DNA of 64,000 nucleotides, from the NCBI GenBank assembly GCA_946413525.1, contig CAMKKZ010000005.1:62001-126000 (forward strand), in the 5' to 3' direction. A program made the position numbers and the translations under genes. Each line of letters begins with the position of its first letter. The stretch's first letter is position 1. Shown here in pieces: positions 24,621-34,193 of this stretch. This stretch comes from an uncultured Oribacterium sp. (lineage in GTDB: Bacteria; Bacillota; Clostridia; Lachnospirales; Lachnospiraceae). A model generated the notes under the pieces. It did not search any database, was not told the origin of the DNA, and saw nothing but the letters and a program-made list of their open reading frames with translations.

Positions 24621-25289
24621 GTGCCAAGTGAACGTTTTTTAAAGCTGAGTATGGAAAAGCGCAATCGTATTGTCGAGGCGGCAAGGAAGGAATTTGCCAG
24701 GGTGCCGTTCGAAGAGGCTTCCATTAATCAAATCATCAAGAACGCGGACATATCGAGGGGGAGTTTTTATACTTATTTTACGGACAAGATGGACCTTCTG
24801 AATTATGTTTGTGAGGATGAAGCCCGACAGGGCACGGAGTCGCTTCAGGAATTGCTGCTTATCTGCAAGGGGGATTTTTGGGAGGCAATCAATGGGTGGA
24901 TGGATGCTATCCTTGAAGCGAAAGATTCTGATATCGTGAGGGAAAGCGTTGCGGTCATGATGAATGCAGGCTTTTTCAGGCGGATCGGCGTGCAGATGGG
25001 ACTTCATGATTCCGGCGCAGAGGAGAATCCCTTTTTAAAACGTCCGGATCCTGAAAAAAGGGAAGAAGTCAACAATTGGTTCAGGAATAATGTTGATCCG
25101 GAATGCATTGATCTGGACAGGCCTTCGGAATATGTAGATACAGCATTTTCCATGGCGGTGACTATCACTTTGATGCATGTCATCCAGATTTTTGCGCATC
25201 CTGAAAAGATACAAGAGATTAAAGAGGAATTTAGGAGAGCCATATATCTCCTGAAATTTGGCGCCTGCGGGATCCGCCAGATACGGTAA
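24621..25289 (+). CDS. TetR/AcrR-family transcriptional regulator
   Basis: The GTG start at 24621 follows GAGGGGGAGGGG. The 222-residue protein has the N-terminal TetR helix-turn-helix (about 12-57): IVEAARKEFARVPFEEASINQIIKNADISRGSFYTYFTDK. The C-terminal ligand-binding helices (60-215) are variable as usual. Two palindromic operators lie upstream in its own promoter, so self-repression is likely, and the efflux genes follow on the same strand, which fits a drug- or metabolite-induced pump. The inducer is not known. Confidence 0.92.
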   Translation: MPSERFLKLSMEKRNRIVEAARKEFARVPFEEASINQIIKNADISRGSFYTYFTDKMDLLNYVCEDEARQGTESLQELLLICKGDFWEAINGWMDAILEAKDSDIVRESVAVMMNAGFFRRIGVQMGLHDSGAEENPFLKRPDPEKREEVNNWFRNNVDPECIDLDRPSEYVDTAFSMAVTITLMHVIQIFAHPEKIQEIKEEFRRAIYLLKFGACGIRQIR

Positions 25290-25419
25290 TGAAACGCTTT
25301 ATCGGTTTCCATGGCCGACAGCGTAATTGGCCAATAGAAATTAAACAATAGAAATTAAATAATAATAATTGAATTAATGACAGGATGTAAGAATAACGGG
25401 AAAGGATTTATATATAAAT

Positions 25420-26472
25420 ATGAAGAAATTTTTGACATTTTTGGTTTTGCTCATGATTGTAGGCGTGACAGGCTTCTTTGTAATGAAAAGGCTGAATAAG
25501 CCAGCAGAAGAAATTCAGACGAAGGAACTGCCGACTGTTACGCTTACAAGACTGTCTACCGGCGATATTTCCAGGGAAACGGCATTGATGGGGACGATAC
25601 AGCCATCGGATACTTATTACGTAATGCCGAAGATATCCGGGGAAATATTGGAGGTGTTTGTAGAGAATGGGGACAGAGTGGAAGCGGGCAGCCCGATTGT
25701 CAGGTTGGACAATCAGAAAGCTGTAGATGCTGCCCGATATACATTGGAACAGACCCAGGTGCAGGCGAATACGGCGGCAAGTTCTTTGGCAAGGATTACT
25801 GCCCTTTTTCAGGCAGGGGATGTTTCAGCTCAGGATTTTGAAGGGGTGCAGGCTCAGGCTGAGGCGGCGGCTGCGCAGGTGAGGTCGGCGCAGCTAAATT
25901 ATGATACACAGGTTGAGTTTTCAACCGTAACAGCACCTGCCGGGGGCATTATCCAGAATGCCAATCTGACAGTGAATGCCATGGCAGCGCCAGGTAATCA
26001 GCTTTGCATCATTACGGGAACCGGGGCGAAGCAAGTGCTTTTTAACGTGACCGAGGACATCCTGAGAAATTTGCAGCCTGGTCAGGAGGTTACAGTGGAA
26101 AAGAACGGTTCCGAATACAAAGGAAGTATTTCTGAAATAGGCCAGGTGGTGAATCAGCAGACGGGGCTTTTTCCAATCAAGGCGACATTGGAAAATGCGG
26201 AGGCTCTGCCGGACGGAGCTTCCTGCAAGCTGCGGATTATTTCCTCCCATGCGGAGAATGTACAGCTCATCCCGCTTGATTGCATCTATTATTCAGGCGG
26301 CATGCCATATGTTTATGTTTATAGTAACGGAAAAGCAAATCGTGCTTTTCTGACGTTGGGGATACAGAATGAGACAGAGGCGCAGGTCATTGAAGGGATT
26401 AATATGTCACAGGACATTGTGAACAGTTGGACAAATGAAATTTATGATGGGGCTTCGGTTAAGGTGGCGTAG
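25420..26472 (+). CDS. RND efflux periplasmic adaptor (HlyD/MFP family)
   Basis: The 350-residue protein starts with a membrane anchor (about 3-22) and no lipobox. It then shows the typical adaptor order: barrel and lipoyl halves (ETALMGTIQPSDTYYVMPKISGEILEVFVENGDRVEAGSPIV near 54-95 and its mate APAGGIIQNANLTVN near 170-185), a helical hairpin (about 100-165), and a beta-barrel region. It links the RND pump to an outer component. In the same direction as the TetR gene upstream and the RND pump downstream; a 225-base repeat-bearing gap separates it from the pump. Confidence 0.9.
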   Translation: MKKFLTFLVLLMIVGVTGFFVMKRLNKPAEEIQTKELPTVTLTRLSTGDISRETALMGTIQPSDTYYVMPKISGEILEVFVENGDRVEAGSPIVRLDNQKAVDAARYTLEQTQVQANTAASSLARITALFQAGDVSAQDFEGVQAQAEAAAAQVRSAQLNYDTQVEFSTVTAPAGGIIQNANLTVNAMAAPGNQLCIITGTGAKQVLFNVTEDILRNLQPGQEVTVEKNGSEYKGSISEIGQVVNQQTGLFPIKATLENAEALPDGASCKLRIISSHAENVQLIPLDCIYYSGGMPYVYVYSNGKANRAFLTLGIQNETEAQVIEGINMSQDIVNSWTNEIYDGASVKVA

Positions 26473-26509
26473 TTCCGCTGTTTGTTGTGCTTGTCTATGT
26501 TAAGAATAA

Positions 26510-26600
26510 GTATGAAAAGCAAGCTTTTCATACTTCATTTGTGCCGCTGACCAGGCACAAATGGGACTCAACGCCTGCGGCATTAAGTCAAAGTATGAAG
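26510..26600. repeat. copy 2 of the CGCCTGCGGCATTAAGTC repeat family
   Basis: Three modules: hairpin GTATGAAAAGC/GCTTTTCATAC (26510-26533), hairpin CATTTGTGCC/GGCACAAATG (26536-26563), then GACTCAACGCCTGCGGCATT and AAGTCAAAGTATGAA. It fills the gap between the adaptor and pump genes. Confidence 0.8.
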
Positions 26601-26697
26601 ATGTTTTTTCTGATGTAAAAGGGTTGATTCCAAGCGATTTTTATGACATATCATCAGCGCGGCCAAGTTGCGCCCTGTGATAGTGGAGATATAATTA

Positions 26698-29600
26698 ATG
26701 AATTATTTGACAAAATTTGTTTTGCGCCGTCCGGTCACTACTTTTCTTGTGGTGCTCTGCCTTATATTTTTTGGCGCGATGTCTCTTTTGAATTCAAAGC
26801 TTGAGCTTATGTCTGACATGGATTTCCCCATGATGATTGTGACGACGGCTTATCCAGGCGCATCCCCGGAGGATGTAGACAAGCTGGTGACAAAACCAAT
26901 CGAGGATGGTGTGGCCGTGCTTGCGGATGTGAAGCTGATTCGGTCACAGTCAAGCGAGAATTTTTCCATGGTCATCATCCAGTATGAGTACGGGACTGAT
27001 ATGGATGAGGCTTATGATAATCTGAAGAAGCGGGTGGATACCCTGATCTCCAGCCTGCCGGATGATGCCAACGAGCCCAGCTTCATGGAAATGAACATAA
27101 ATGAATCCGCATCGATATACCTTGCGGTAAACAACCCGGCGCAGGAAAATATGTATAACTATGTCGTGAATGACATTGTGCCGGAATTCGAGAAGTTATC
27201 TTCCGTTGCTTCGGTCTCCACTTATGGAGGCAGGCAGCAGTATGTCAAGGTAGAACTGATACCGGAAAAGCTGCAGCAGTATCACCTTACCATGTCGTCC
27301 ATAGTTTCCGCGATCAGCACAGCGGATTTTACATATCCGGCAGGTTCCACAGGCGTAGGCTCCCAGGATTTGTCCGTTACGACCGGTGTAAGTTATGATG
27401 ATGTGGAGAGCCTGAAGAGGATGCCTATCATCACGGGAACGGGGAACACAATTTATCTTGAGGACATCGCCGTGGTGATGACTTCCCTGGAAAAGCAGGA
27501 AGCGATTGGCCGGTATAATGGTTCCGATACCGTGGCGGTAGCCATAACCAAGACACAGGATGAGTCCGCAGTCACACTGTCCAGGGCGGTGAATGCCGAG
27601 ATGGATCGCTTGAAGGCAGATGATGAAAACCTGGATATCAAAGTGATCCGTGATACATCGGAGACAATTGTGAACTCCCTTTCCAGCGTTTTTCAGACGA
27701 TGATCATGGCTGTCGCCATATCCATGGTGATCATCCTGATTTTCTTTGGAGACTTCAAAGCCTCCTTTATCGTGGGCACATCCATTCCGATTGCCATCCT
27801 TGGCGCGTTGGTATTTATGTGGGCCATGGGATATTCCATGAATATGATCACGCTGTCGGCACTGGTGCTGGGCGTCGGCATGATGGTGGACAATTCCATC
27901 GTCGTGCTGGAGGCATGCTTCCGGGCCATGGACAAATATTCTGATACAAATGGGCGTACTCTGCGGGAAGCGGCGGTGGACTCCGTCAAGACAGTGGGTG
28001 ATTCTGTATTTGGTTCCACAGTCACTACCTGCGTGGTTTTCCTTCCTCTGGGTTTCATGAGCGGGCTATCGGGGCAGTTCTTCAAGCCGCTGGGCTTTAC
28101 CATTGTATTCTGTATGGTGGCCTCGCTCATATCAGCCGTAACCATAGTGCCGTTATGCTTTGTGCTTTACCGCCCCAGGGAGAACGCGAAGGCTCCGGCG
28201 TATGGCATGGTTAAGGCAATGCAAAATGCTTACAGGGGCATTATGAGGGTTCTTCTCCGTTTCAAGATCCTTACAATGGTGGCCACGGTTGGACTTTTGG
28301 TTATATCCTTCAGACTGGCAGGGCAGATAAGGATGGAGCTGATGCCTCAGACAGATGAAGGAACCGTGCAGGTCACGGTGGAAACGAGGCCAGGTCTCAA
28401 GATTGAGGAGGTTGACAGGATTGTCCGCGGTATAGAGGAAATGGTTGCGGCCGATCCGGATACAAAGGATTACATGGTTCAAGGGGGCGGGTCCGGCCTT
28501 CAATCGGCTTTTTCCGGAGGGGGCATTTCCGTGACGGCTTACCTTAAGGACGAACGGAGCGTAAGTACCAAGGAAAAAGCGAACCAGTGGAGAAAGGCCT
28601 TGCAAGGGACGCCGGATGCCGTGATCACGGTGGAATCCTACAGCATGATGTCAACCATGTCCACGGAGCAGTCCGCTTATGAAGCAATCATTACGGCTAC
28701 CAATCTGGACAAGCTAAAGGCCGCGTCGTCCGCTATTGTGGAGGAGCTTCAGGCAAGAAATGAAGTGACAGCCGTGCATTCCACGGTTGAAAACGCGGCT
28801 CCGCTTGTCAAGATCAATGTGGATACCATAAAGGCGGCTGCGGAGGGGCTTTCGCCAATACAGGTAGGGCAGCAGGTGAATGCGGCCCTTTCCGGCACGG
28901 AAGCCATGAAGATGGACATTGACGGTCAAAACGTTTCCGTCAAGGTAGAATATCCCGATACGGAGTATGATACCCTGGAAAAGGTAAAAGGCATCATGCT
29001 GACAAAAGCGACCGGCACCCAGGTCAAGCTGGATAATGTTGCGGAAATCACTTTCGAGGATTCCGCATCAACAATTGTTCGGAATGACAGGAAATATCAG
29101 GCAACGATTACGGCCGATTATACGGATAATGCTTCGTTCATGACAAAGATGGATCTGGACAAGGACGTAATTTCCAAATATTTGAACGGCGACATCGAAA
29201 CAGCCGTAAACAGCCAGACGCAGAGCATGAATGAGGAATTCCGTTCCCTGGGAATGGCGATTGCGATTGCGGTTTTCCTGGTCTTTGTCGTTATGGCTGC
29301 CCAGTTCGAATCCATGCGATACAGCTTCATGGTCATGACGACAATTCCTTTTTCATTAATTGGTTCATTCGGACTCTTGTGGATTTGCGATGCGACTTTA
29401 TCCATGAACTCGCTGCTAGGCTTCCTGATGCTGGTAGGCACCGTGGTGAATAACGGTATTCTATATGTGGATACAGTAAATCAGTTCAAGGAAGAAATGC
29501 CGCTTGACCGCGCTCTGGTCGAGTCCGGCGCGACCAGGCTCCGTCCAATACTTATGACAACCTTGACCACCGTGCTTTCCATGGTCCCGATGGCGATTGG

Positions 29601-29862
29601 TTATGGGCGCAACGGCGCGATGATGCAGGGCCTTGCGCTGGTCGATGTCGGAGGCCTTACGGCTTCCACGGTGCTGGCACTTTTGATGCTGCCCGTTTAC
29701 TATCGCCTGATGAGCAAAAAGAAAAAGAACGTGGTCAGGGATATCCCCAATCCGGGCTATATGAGAGGCAAAGATCCCGCGGAGGAGCACAGGAAGTCAA
29801 TCGAGGCGGAGAGAAAGCTTAGGGAGGAATGGGAATATTCAGAAGGGGAGAGCTATGATTGA
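26698..29862 (+). CDS. efflux RND transporter permease (AcrB/HAE1 type)
   Basis: The 1054-residue protein has the full RND layout: twelve spans in two repeats, with large extracytoplasmic loops after spans 1 and 7. The first span begins FVLRRPVTTFLVVLCLIFFG. In span 4, GVGMMVDNSIVVLEA keeps the first of the two proton-relay aspartates of AcrB and has Asn at the second, a common variant. Span 10/11 has LVGTVVNNGILYVDTVNQF and TRLRPILMTTLTTVL. It uses the proton gradient to export hydrophobic molecules, with the upstream adaptor and probably the downstream TolC-like proteins. Substrate unknown. Confidence 0.95.
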   Translation: MNYLTKFVLRRPVTTFLVVLCLIFFGAMSLLNSKLELMSDMDFPMMIVTTAYPGASPEDVDKLVTKPIEDGVAVLADVKLIRSQSSENFSMVIIQYEYGTDMDEAYDNLKKRVDTLISSLPDDANEPSFMEMNINESASIYLAVNNPAQENMYNYVVNDIVPEFEKLSSVASVSTYGGRQQYVKVELIPEKLQQYHLTMSSIVSAISTADFTYPAGSTGVGSQDLSVTTGVSYDDVESLKRMPIITGTGNTIYLEDIAVVMTSLEKQEAIGRYNGSDTVAVAITKTQDESAVTLSRAVNAEMDRLKADDENLDIKVIRDTSETIVNSLSSVFQTMIMAVAISMVIILIFFGDFKASFIVGTSIPIAILGALVFMWAMGYSMNMITLSALVLGVGMMVDNSIVVLEACFRAMDKYSDTNGRTLREAAVDSVKTVGDSVFGSTVTTCVVFLPLGFMSGLSGQFFKPLGFTIVFCMVASLISAVTIVPLCFVLYRPRENAKAPAYGMVKAMQNAYRGIMRVLLRFKILTMVATVGLLVISFRLAGQIRMELMPQTDEGTVQVTVETRPGLKIEEVDRIVRGIEEMVAADPDTKDYMVQGGGSGLQSAFSGGGISVTAYLKDERSVSTKEKANQWRKALQGTPDAVITVESYSMMSTMSTEQSAYEAIITATNLDKLKAASSAIVEELQARNEVTAVHSTVENAAPLVKINVDTIKAAAEGLSPIQVGQQVNAALSGTEAMKMDIDGQNVSVKVEYPDTEYDTLEKVKGIMLTKATGTQVKLDNVAEITFEDSASTIVRNDRKYQATITADYTDNASFMTKMDLDKDVISKYLNGDIETAVNSQTQSMNEEFRSLGMAIAIAVFLVFVVMAAQFESMRYSFMVMTTIPFSLIGSFGLLWICDATLSMNSLLGFLMLVGTVVNNGILYVDTVNQFKEEMPLDRALVESGATRLRPILMTTLTTVLSMVPMAIGYGRNGAMMQGLALVDVGGLTASTVLALLMLPVYYRLMSKKKKNVVRDIPNPGYMRGKDPAEEHRKSIEAERKLREEWEYSEGESYD

Positions 29863-29935
29863 ATTTCATAGCCGGCATAATGGGATTATCATCTATTGTT
29901 TATTGCTTGAATTATAAAATGAGAGGAGGACGTTT

Positions 29936-31153
29936 ATGAACGGAGCCTGGTTTAAGAATCAATACAAAAAACACCTTGCGCTGACGATCTCCGCTGTCCT
30001 GTTTTCATCGGGCGGCGTTCTGGCTGCGGAAGCGGATTTCGGCTCGAATGTGGATGTGATGTCTCATCAGGTATCCTGGGAACGGGAAAGGACTTCAGAG
30101 GAATGGGCTAGGCTACGAGATAATATGGTGGAATGGGACGAGATCAGGGATCTGGTGCATGAGTATAATCCTACTGTTTCAAGCTTGTGGCTTAAATATC
30201 GGGAAAATGACAAAAACGGCTTGTACAACATTGACTATGAAAAGACACTGGAGCAGATATCCGAGGCGTATGTTGCGTCATTGGATGCGGCTGATGGAAG
30301 TGCCTTGCAGGAAGCCCTGGCGGAAATGCAGTTCGATGTAAGCATGGCGAGCGCGACGATTGACAGTTCTGCCCAGACAACGGACAAGGAGGCCGCCAAG
30401 CTACAGATTGAACAATCGGAGCTTACCGTCACGGAAACGATTCGAAAATCCATTATTAATATGTATATTGCGGATGTACAGAGACAGATAGATGAATTGA
30501 CGGCAAATTATGACCAGACTCTCTATGACGCGGCGGTACGGAAACAGGCTTTGGGACAGGCCACGCAGCTTGATGTGCTGAGCGCTCTGGAGACATTGGA
30601 CAACGCAAAGCTCAAGCTGGCTGCGGACGACGCGGCGGCTGAAAAGACAAAGCAGCTTCTCCGGGTGAACCTGGGATGGAAATATGACAGCAATCCGGAT
30701 ATATGCCAGGTTCCCATGGTTTCCGGGGAGACGGTGGATGCAATCAACCTGGATGCGGACACGGCCGAAGCGATATCTTCTAATTTTGCCATTGCCATCA
30801 ATGAAAGGAAGCGAAAAGTCTCAGAATCGGCTTCCCAGATTGAAAACCTGACGCTAAGTATAGAAAACGGGAAGGAGAATGTTAAGGCGGATATGCTGGC
30901 ACGTTTCCAGGCTCTGCAGCAGGCCAGGAATTCACTGAATCAGGCTATGCTTGCCCTTTCCAATAATAATGAGACTTTGGCCAAGGTGCAGCTTAATTAT
31001 AGTTTGGGAAGCGCAAGCGCAAGAAATCTTGAATCAGCACAATATGGGGCTGATGTAGCAAGGCTTAATGCGCAAATAGCGGATTATAATCTGGCCATGG
31101 CGTATTACGATTATCTTGCGGGTAAAAATGGTCTTGCTTCGGCCGGATCATAG
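29936..31153 (+). CDS. TolC-like efflux protein 1
   Basis: AGGAGGACGTTT precedes the ATG. The 405-residue product has a signal peptide (about 1-31, ending VLAAEA) and long helical segments with heptad patterns typical of the TolC family (about 85-190 and 260-400), including QALGQATQLDVLSALETLDNAKLKL near 202-226, a signature of the TolC internal repeat. It follows the RND pump by 73 bases. In diderm bacteria this is an outer-membrane channel; in a presumed one-membrane cell its place is unclear, perhaps an extracellular tube or wall-spanning coiled coil. Confidence 0.82.
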   Translation: MNGAWFKNQYKKHLALTISAVLFSSGGVLAAEADFGSNVDVMSHQVSWERERTSEEWARLRDNMVEWDEIRDLVHEYNPTVSSLWLKYRENDKNGLYNIDYEKTLEQISEAYVASLDAADGSALQEALAEMQFDVSMASATIDSSAQTTDKEAAKLQIEQSELTVTETIRKSIINMYIADVQRQIDELTANYDQTLYDAAVRKQALGQATQLDVLSALETLDNAKLKLAADDAAAEKTKQLLRVNLGWKYDSNPDICQVPMVSGETVDAINLDADTAEAISSNFAIAINERKRKVSESASQIENLTLSIENGKENVKADMLARFQALQQARNSLNQAMLALSNNNETLAKVQLNYSLGSASARNLESAQYGADVARLNAQIADYNLAMAYYDYLAGKNGLASAGS

Positions 31154-31189
31154 GCTTAAGCAACGGGGTTATAGAGGGGGCGGGAGGAA

Positions 31190-32407
31190 ATGCGTATGAG
31201 AGGAAAAAGGAACTGGATGGCAGCCCTGTTGACTGCGGCGATGCTTTTTTGCGCTGCTTCTTCTGCCTGGGCAGAGGAAGCTCCGGCATTCGACCTGATG
31301 GATAATGTCATTGAATTTGACGAGGTCGGCGACCTGGTTGAGAACTACAGCATCATCGCGAAAATGCAGGCTGAGATGATAGAGAGTATGACCAATTCCT
31401 TTGAGGACGTAGAAAGAGCTGTAGGGCTGACATATAATGAAACCAGGGATCAGTTTGATGCCCAGATTGCGGATCTGGAAGATCTTCGGGACAATACGGA
31501 GGACAGGGAAACACGGCGTGAATTGACAAAGAATATCAGCATCCTTCGGGCATCAAGAAGTACGGCACTCAAGGCGGCCTCCGGCATTTGGGATGACGGT
31601 CATAATGGAGGGCTTTCTAAAACGAGGGATTCGATTGAACGAAATGTAAAAAGTCAGTTCTACAATGGAAAAAAACTGATGATAAGTGGCTTGCAGGGGG
31701 CGATTTTCACCTGGTACAGCCTTTCCTTAAGCAAAAAGCTTGTTGAGAAGCAGATAGCGATGTACCAGGTAATGTATGAAAAAACCGTCCGTCAGCAATC
31801 TCTGGGTCAGGCTACAGAGGCAGATGTGCAATCAGCCCTTTTGAACCAAAATAGCGCGAAAATAACTCTGGAACAGTTGGATAATGGCATGAACAGCATA
31901 CGAAGGAGCGTTGGACTCTCCCTGGGGTGGAGCACGGAAACATATCCTAATATAATATTTGGCAGTCTTCCGGAATATGATCTGGCTTTTGCCGATGGCA
32001 GGGATCTGGAATATGATATCCAAAGAGCCTTGGAGCAGAACCATGAATACGGGGTTGCCTTGAAAACCAGGGACACGGAGCAGACAAAATGGAACAGCCA
32101 GAAGGTTGCATTGGCCGCGACGGAGCAGGAAGTGCGGATTGCCATGGCGTCCCTTTTGCAGGAAGTACGGCAAAAAAGAGTCGAGTATGAGTCTGCGTCA
32201 ACCTCATCTGAACTGGCCAGGCTGAAAAAGGAGAGGGCTGACCGGATGGATGAGCTGGGACTTGTGGGAAGGGCGGAATATGAGGGTCTGCAACTGGATT
32301 ACCTCAGCAAGGAAAACGCGGTTGAAACGGCACGGCTTGCGTTTAACCAGGCCGCTTTCAATTACGAGCAGGCCGTGAAGAAGGGCGTTATGACATTAGG
32401 TGAGTAA
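31190..32407 (+). CDS. TolC-like efflux protein 2
   Basis: GGGAGGAA precedes the ATG. The 405-residue product has a signal peptide (about 1-29, SSAWAEEA) and the same coiled-coil layout as the previous gene, with QSLGQATEADVQSALLNQNSAKITLEQL near 204-231 as the shared TolC-type signature. Sequence between the two is clearly diverged, so this is an old duplication or a dimer/hetero-oligomer pair, not a recent copy. It is the last gene of the efflux cluster and is followed by a strong terminator. Confidence 0.82.
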   Translation: MRMRGKRNWMAALLTAAMLFCAASSAWAEEAPAFDLMDNVIEFDEVGDLVENYSIIAKMQAEMIESMTNSFEDVERAVGLTYNETRDQFDAQIADLEDLRDNTEDRETRRELTKNISILRASRSTALKAASGIWDDGHNGGLSKTRDSIERNVKSQFYNGKKLMISGLQGAIFTWYSLSLSKKLVEKQIAMYQVMYEKTVRQQSLGQATEADVQSALLNQNSAKITLEQLDNGMNSIRRSVGLSLGWSTETYPNIIFGSLPEYDLAFADGRDLEYDIQRALEQNHEYGVALKTRDTEQTKWNSQKVALAATEQEVRIAMASLLQEVRQKRVEYESASTSSELARLKKERADRMDELGLVGRAEYEGLQLDYLSKENAVETARLAFNQAAFNYEQAVKKGVMTLGE

Positions 32408-32460
32408 AAAGAAAACAAGATAATTTTTGACTAATTATCAGTTCGTTGGTATATAAAGAT

Positions 32461-32508
32461 TCCCCCTTTTCACGGCGTTCTCATTCTGCGAAAAGGGGGG
32501 ATTTGTTG
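32461..32508 (+). terminator. terminator of the RND/TolC-like cluster
   Basis: CCCCCTTTT (32462-32470) pairs with AAAAGGGGG (32491-32499) over a 20-base loop; the T-rich stretch ATTTGTTG follows. Confidence 0.75.
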
Positions 32509-32578
32509 TATCGATTGTGGAGTCGTATAGACTCGATACCATAGCTGTTTATCGGCAATAAAAATGGTCAAAAAACCA

Positions 32579-33985
32579 TCAGCCTGTTTCCTTTTTCAGG
32601 CAGCAGTTTTTGTATTTCTTGCCTGAGCCGCAAGGGCAGGGCTCATTTCTTCCAATCTTTCTTCCTGTCCGAATCCGGGGACTTGTGTCATCCGGGGAGG
32701 TGACAGCTATTCCTTTTGACCGTATTTTTTCTTCCGGGTATAATTCATAATATTGTCCACCCTCATAATAAGGTTCCAGACGGCGGTAAATTTTTAAAAG
32801 TCCGTCCTTTAAAAAACGGAGATTGCCGCCGGCCAGGATTTTTCCGGACAAAGGCTGCAGTTTTTCAAAGAAATCAGGGTAATCGTTGTGTATGATTTCA
32901 AACTCGGGGAAAAGCTCATCCTTTTTTTCGATGAGGCAGAGCTGTATATCTGTTTGGTCGAATTTCTCATATTCGGGGTTTGGCTCATAATAGACATTGT
33001 GGGCCATTTTTAACAGATCGCCAATTCTTGGATCTGCTAAAAAAAGAGTTGACAGTATCGCTTCCTTGAAAGCTTCAAAGTATTCCGCATTTTCTTTCTC
33101 TGGATGGACAATCTTTTCAAGGGCGGAGAGGCAGGAGAACAGCTCTTTGCTTCTGGCTATGAAATCCTTCTTGCATAAAGTGATGAGGCTTATAAATAAT
33201 GCATGGAGTTCATAATAATAGTCTGCAAGATAATGGACGTATTTCTGTAGCTCAGTGCATACGAGGTGAAAAAGCCTGTCCTGTTCGGTTTCTAATGTGT
33301 TGAAGGATAGAAATGACAACCGGAAAAGGATTTCCAGGAATTCAGGCATGTCTTCCTGCTGCCAATATTTTTTGCTGTTGTATAGTTCCTCAAGAATGCG
33401 GAGAGCCTTGTCATATTGCCGATTAGTTCTAAGGGCACTGCTGTATAAAAGGATGAATTCAACGTCACGTATTCCAAGGGCATATGCTTTATCACAGGCT
33501 TTCAGACCTTTTGTCTTCATCCAGCCTCGCTCTACATAACAAACGGCGAGCTCCCTTACATACCATTTGTTATTGGGGTCGCTTTCCAGAAGTGTCTCCG
33601 CCGCTTTTACGGCTTTTCCGCTGTTTCCGCACATTCGGTATGCGCTAATCAGGAGGAAATGGAACTGAGCATCGTCAGGGAAGATGCGGACAGCCTCCAT
33701 GCAGAGCTTCTTGCTTCTTTCGTAATTTCCGCTTCGGTTAGATGTGAGAATTTCCTTTAGAATTTTTTGCGCAAAAGGATCTGTGGGTTGCGGGAAAGAA
33801 AGACTTTCTTCCTTGTTGGCGGTTGATATTTCTTCATATGCGGCTCTGATTTTTTGAAAGCCCTCCGGATCTTTTTCGGGAGAATGTTCACGCACCAGTC
33901 GAAAATAAGCTTTTTTTATTTCGGCGGGAGAGGCATCCCTGGAAACGCCCAGGGTTTGATAGCAGTCGGCGTAATCATTATTCAT
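32579..33985 (-). CDS. J-domain-like, TPR and SEC-C protein of the accessory Hsp70 module
   Basis: The ATG at 33985 has GAGGAA seven bases upstream. The 468-residue product has an N-terminal J-domain-like region (about 1-60), TPR-type repeats (about 75-280), a helical middle and a C-terminal SEC-C zinc motif GRNEPCPCGSGKKYKNCC (about 446-463). In the J-like part, the loop reads REHSPEKDPEGF in place of the usual HPD, so the Hsp70-activating motif is changed to HSP. The gene follows the dnaK-like gene with a repeat between. A role in presenting clients to the nearby Hsp70 is inferred from this layout. Confidence 0.85.
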   Translation of the reverse strand: MNNDYADCYQTLGVSRDASPAEIKKAYFRLVREHSPEKDPEGFQKIRAAYEEISTANKEESLSFPQPTDPFAQKILKEILTSNRSGNYERSKKLCMEAVRIFPDDAQFHFLLISAYRMCGNSGKAVKAAETLLESDPNNKWYVRELAVCYVERGWMKTKGLKACDKAYALGIRDVEFILLYSSALRTNRQYDKALRILEELYNSKKYWQQEDMPEFLEILFRLSFLSFNTLETEQDRLFHLVCTELQKYVHYLADYYYELHALFISLITLCKKDFIARSKELFSCLSALEKIVHPEKENAEYFEAFKEAILSTLFLADPRIGDLLKMAHNVYYEPNPEYEKFDQTDIQLCLIEKKDELFPEFEIIHNDYPDFFEKLQPLSGKILAGGNLRFLKDGLLKIYRRLEPYYEGGQYYELYPEEKIRSKGIAVTSPDDTSPRIRTGRKIGRNEPCPCGSGKKYKNCCLKKETG

Positions 33986-34028
33986 TTCATATTCCTCGGC
34001 AGGATCTTTATGACATAATGCTATGCTT

Positions 34029-34178
34029 AACCTTTGTGCCGCTGGCCAGGCACAAAAGGGGCTCAATGCCTGCGGCATCAAGTCAAGTATGAAAGGCAAG
34101 CCTTTCATACTTCATTTGTGCCGCTGGCGCAACACAAATGGGACTCAACGCCTGCGGCATTAAGTCAAAGCATGAAAC
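34029..34178. repeat. copies 3 and 4 of the CGCCTGCGGCATTAAGTC repeat family, in tandem
   Basis: Two units follow each other (34029-34105 and 34106-34178). Each has a TTTGTGCC...GGCACAAA-type hairpin, GGCTCAATGCCTGCGGCAT or GACTCAACGCCTGCGGCATT, and a CATGAAA or TATGAAA end. They separate the J-like and Hsp70-like genes. Confidence 0.8.
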
Positions 34179-34193
34179 ATATAGGGAGCAGGG

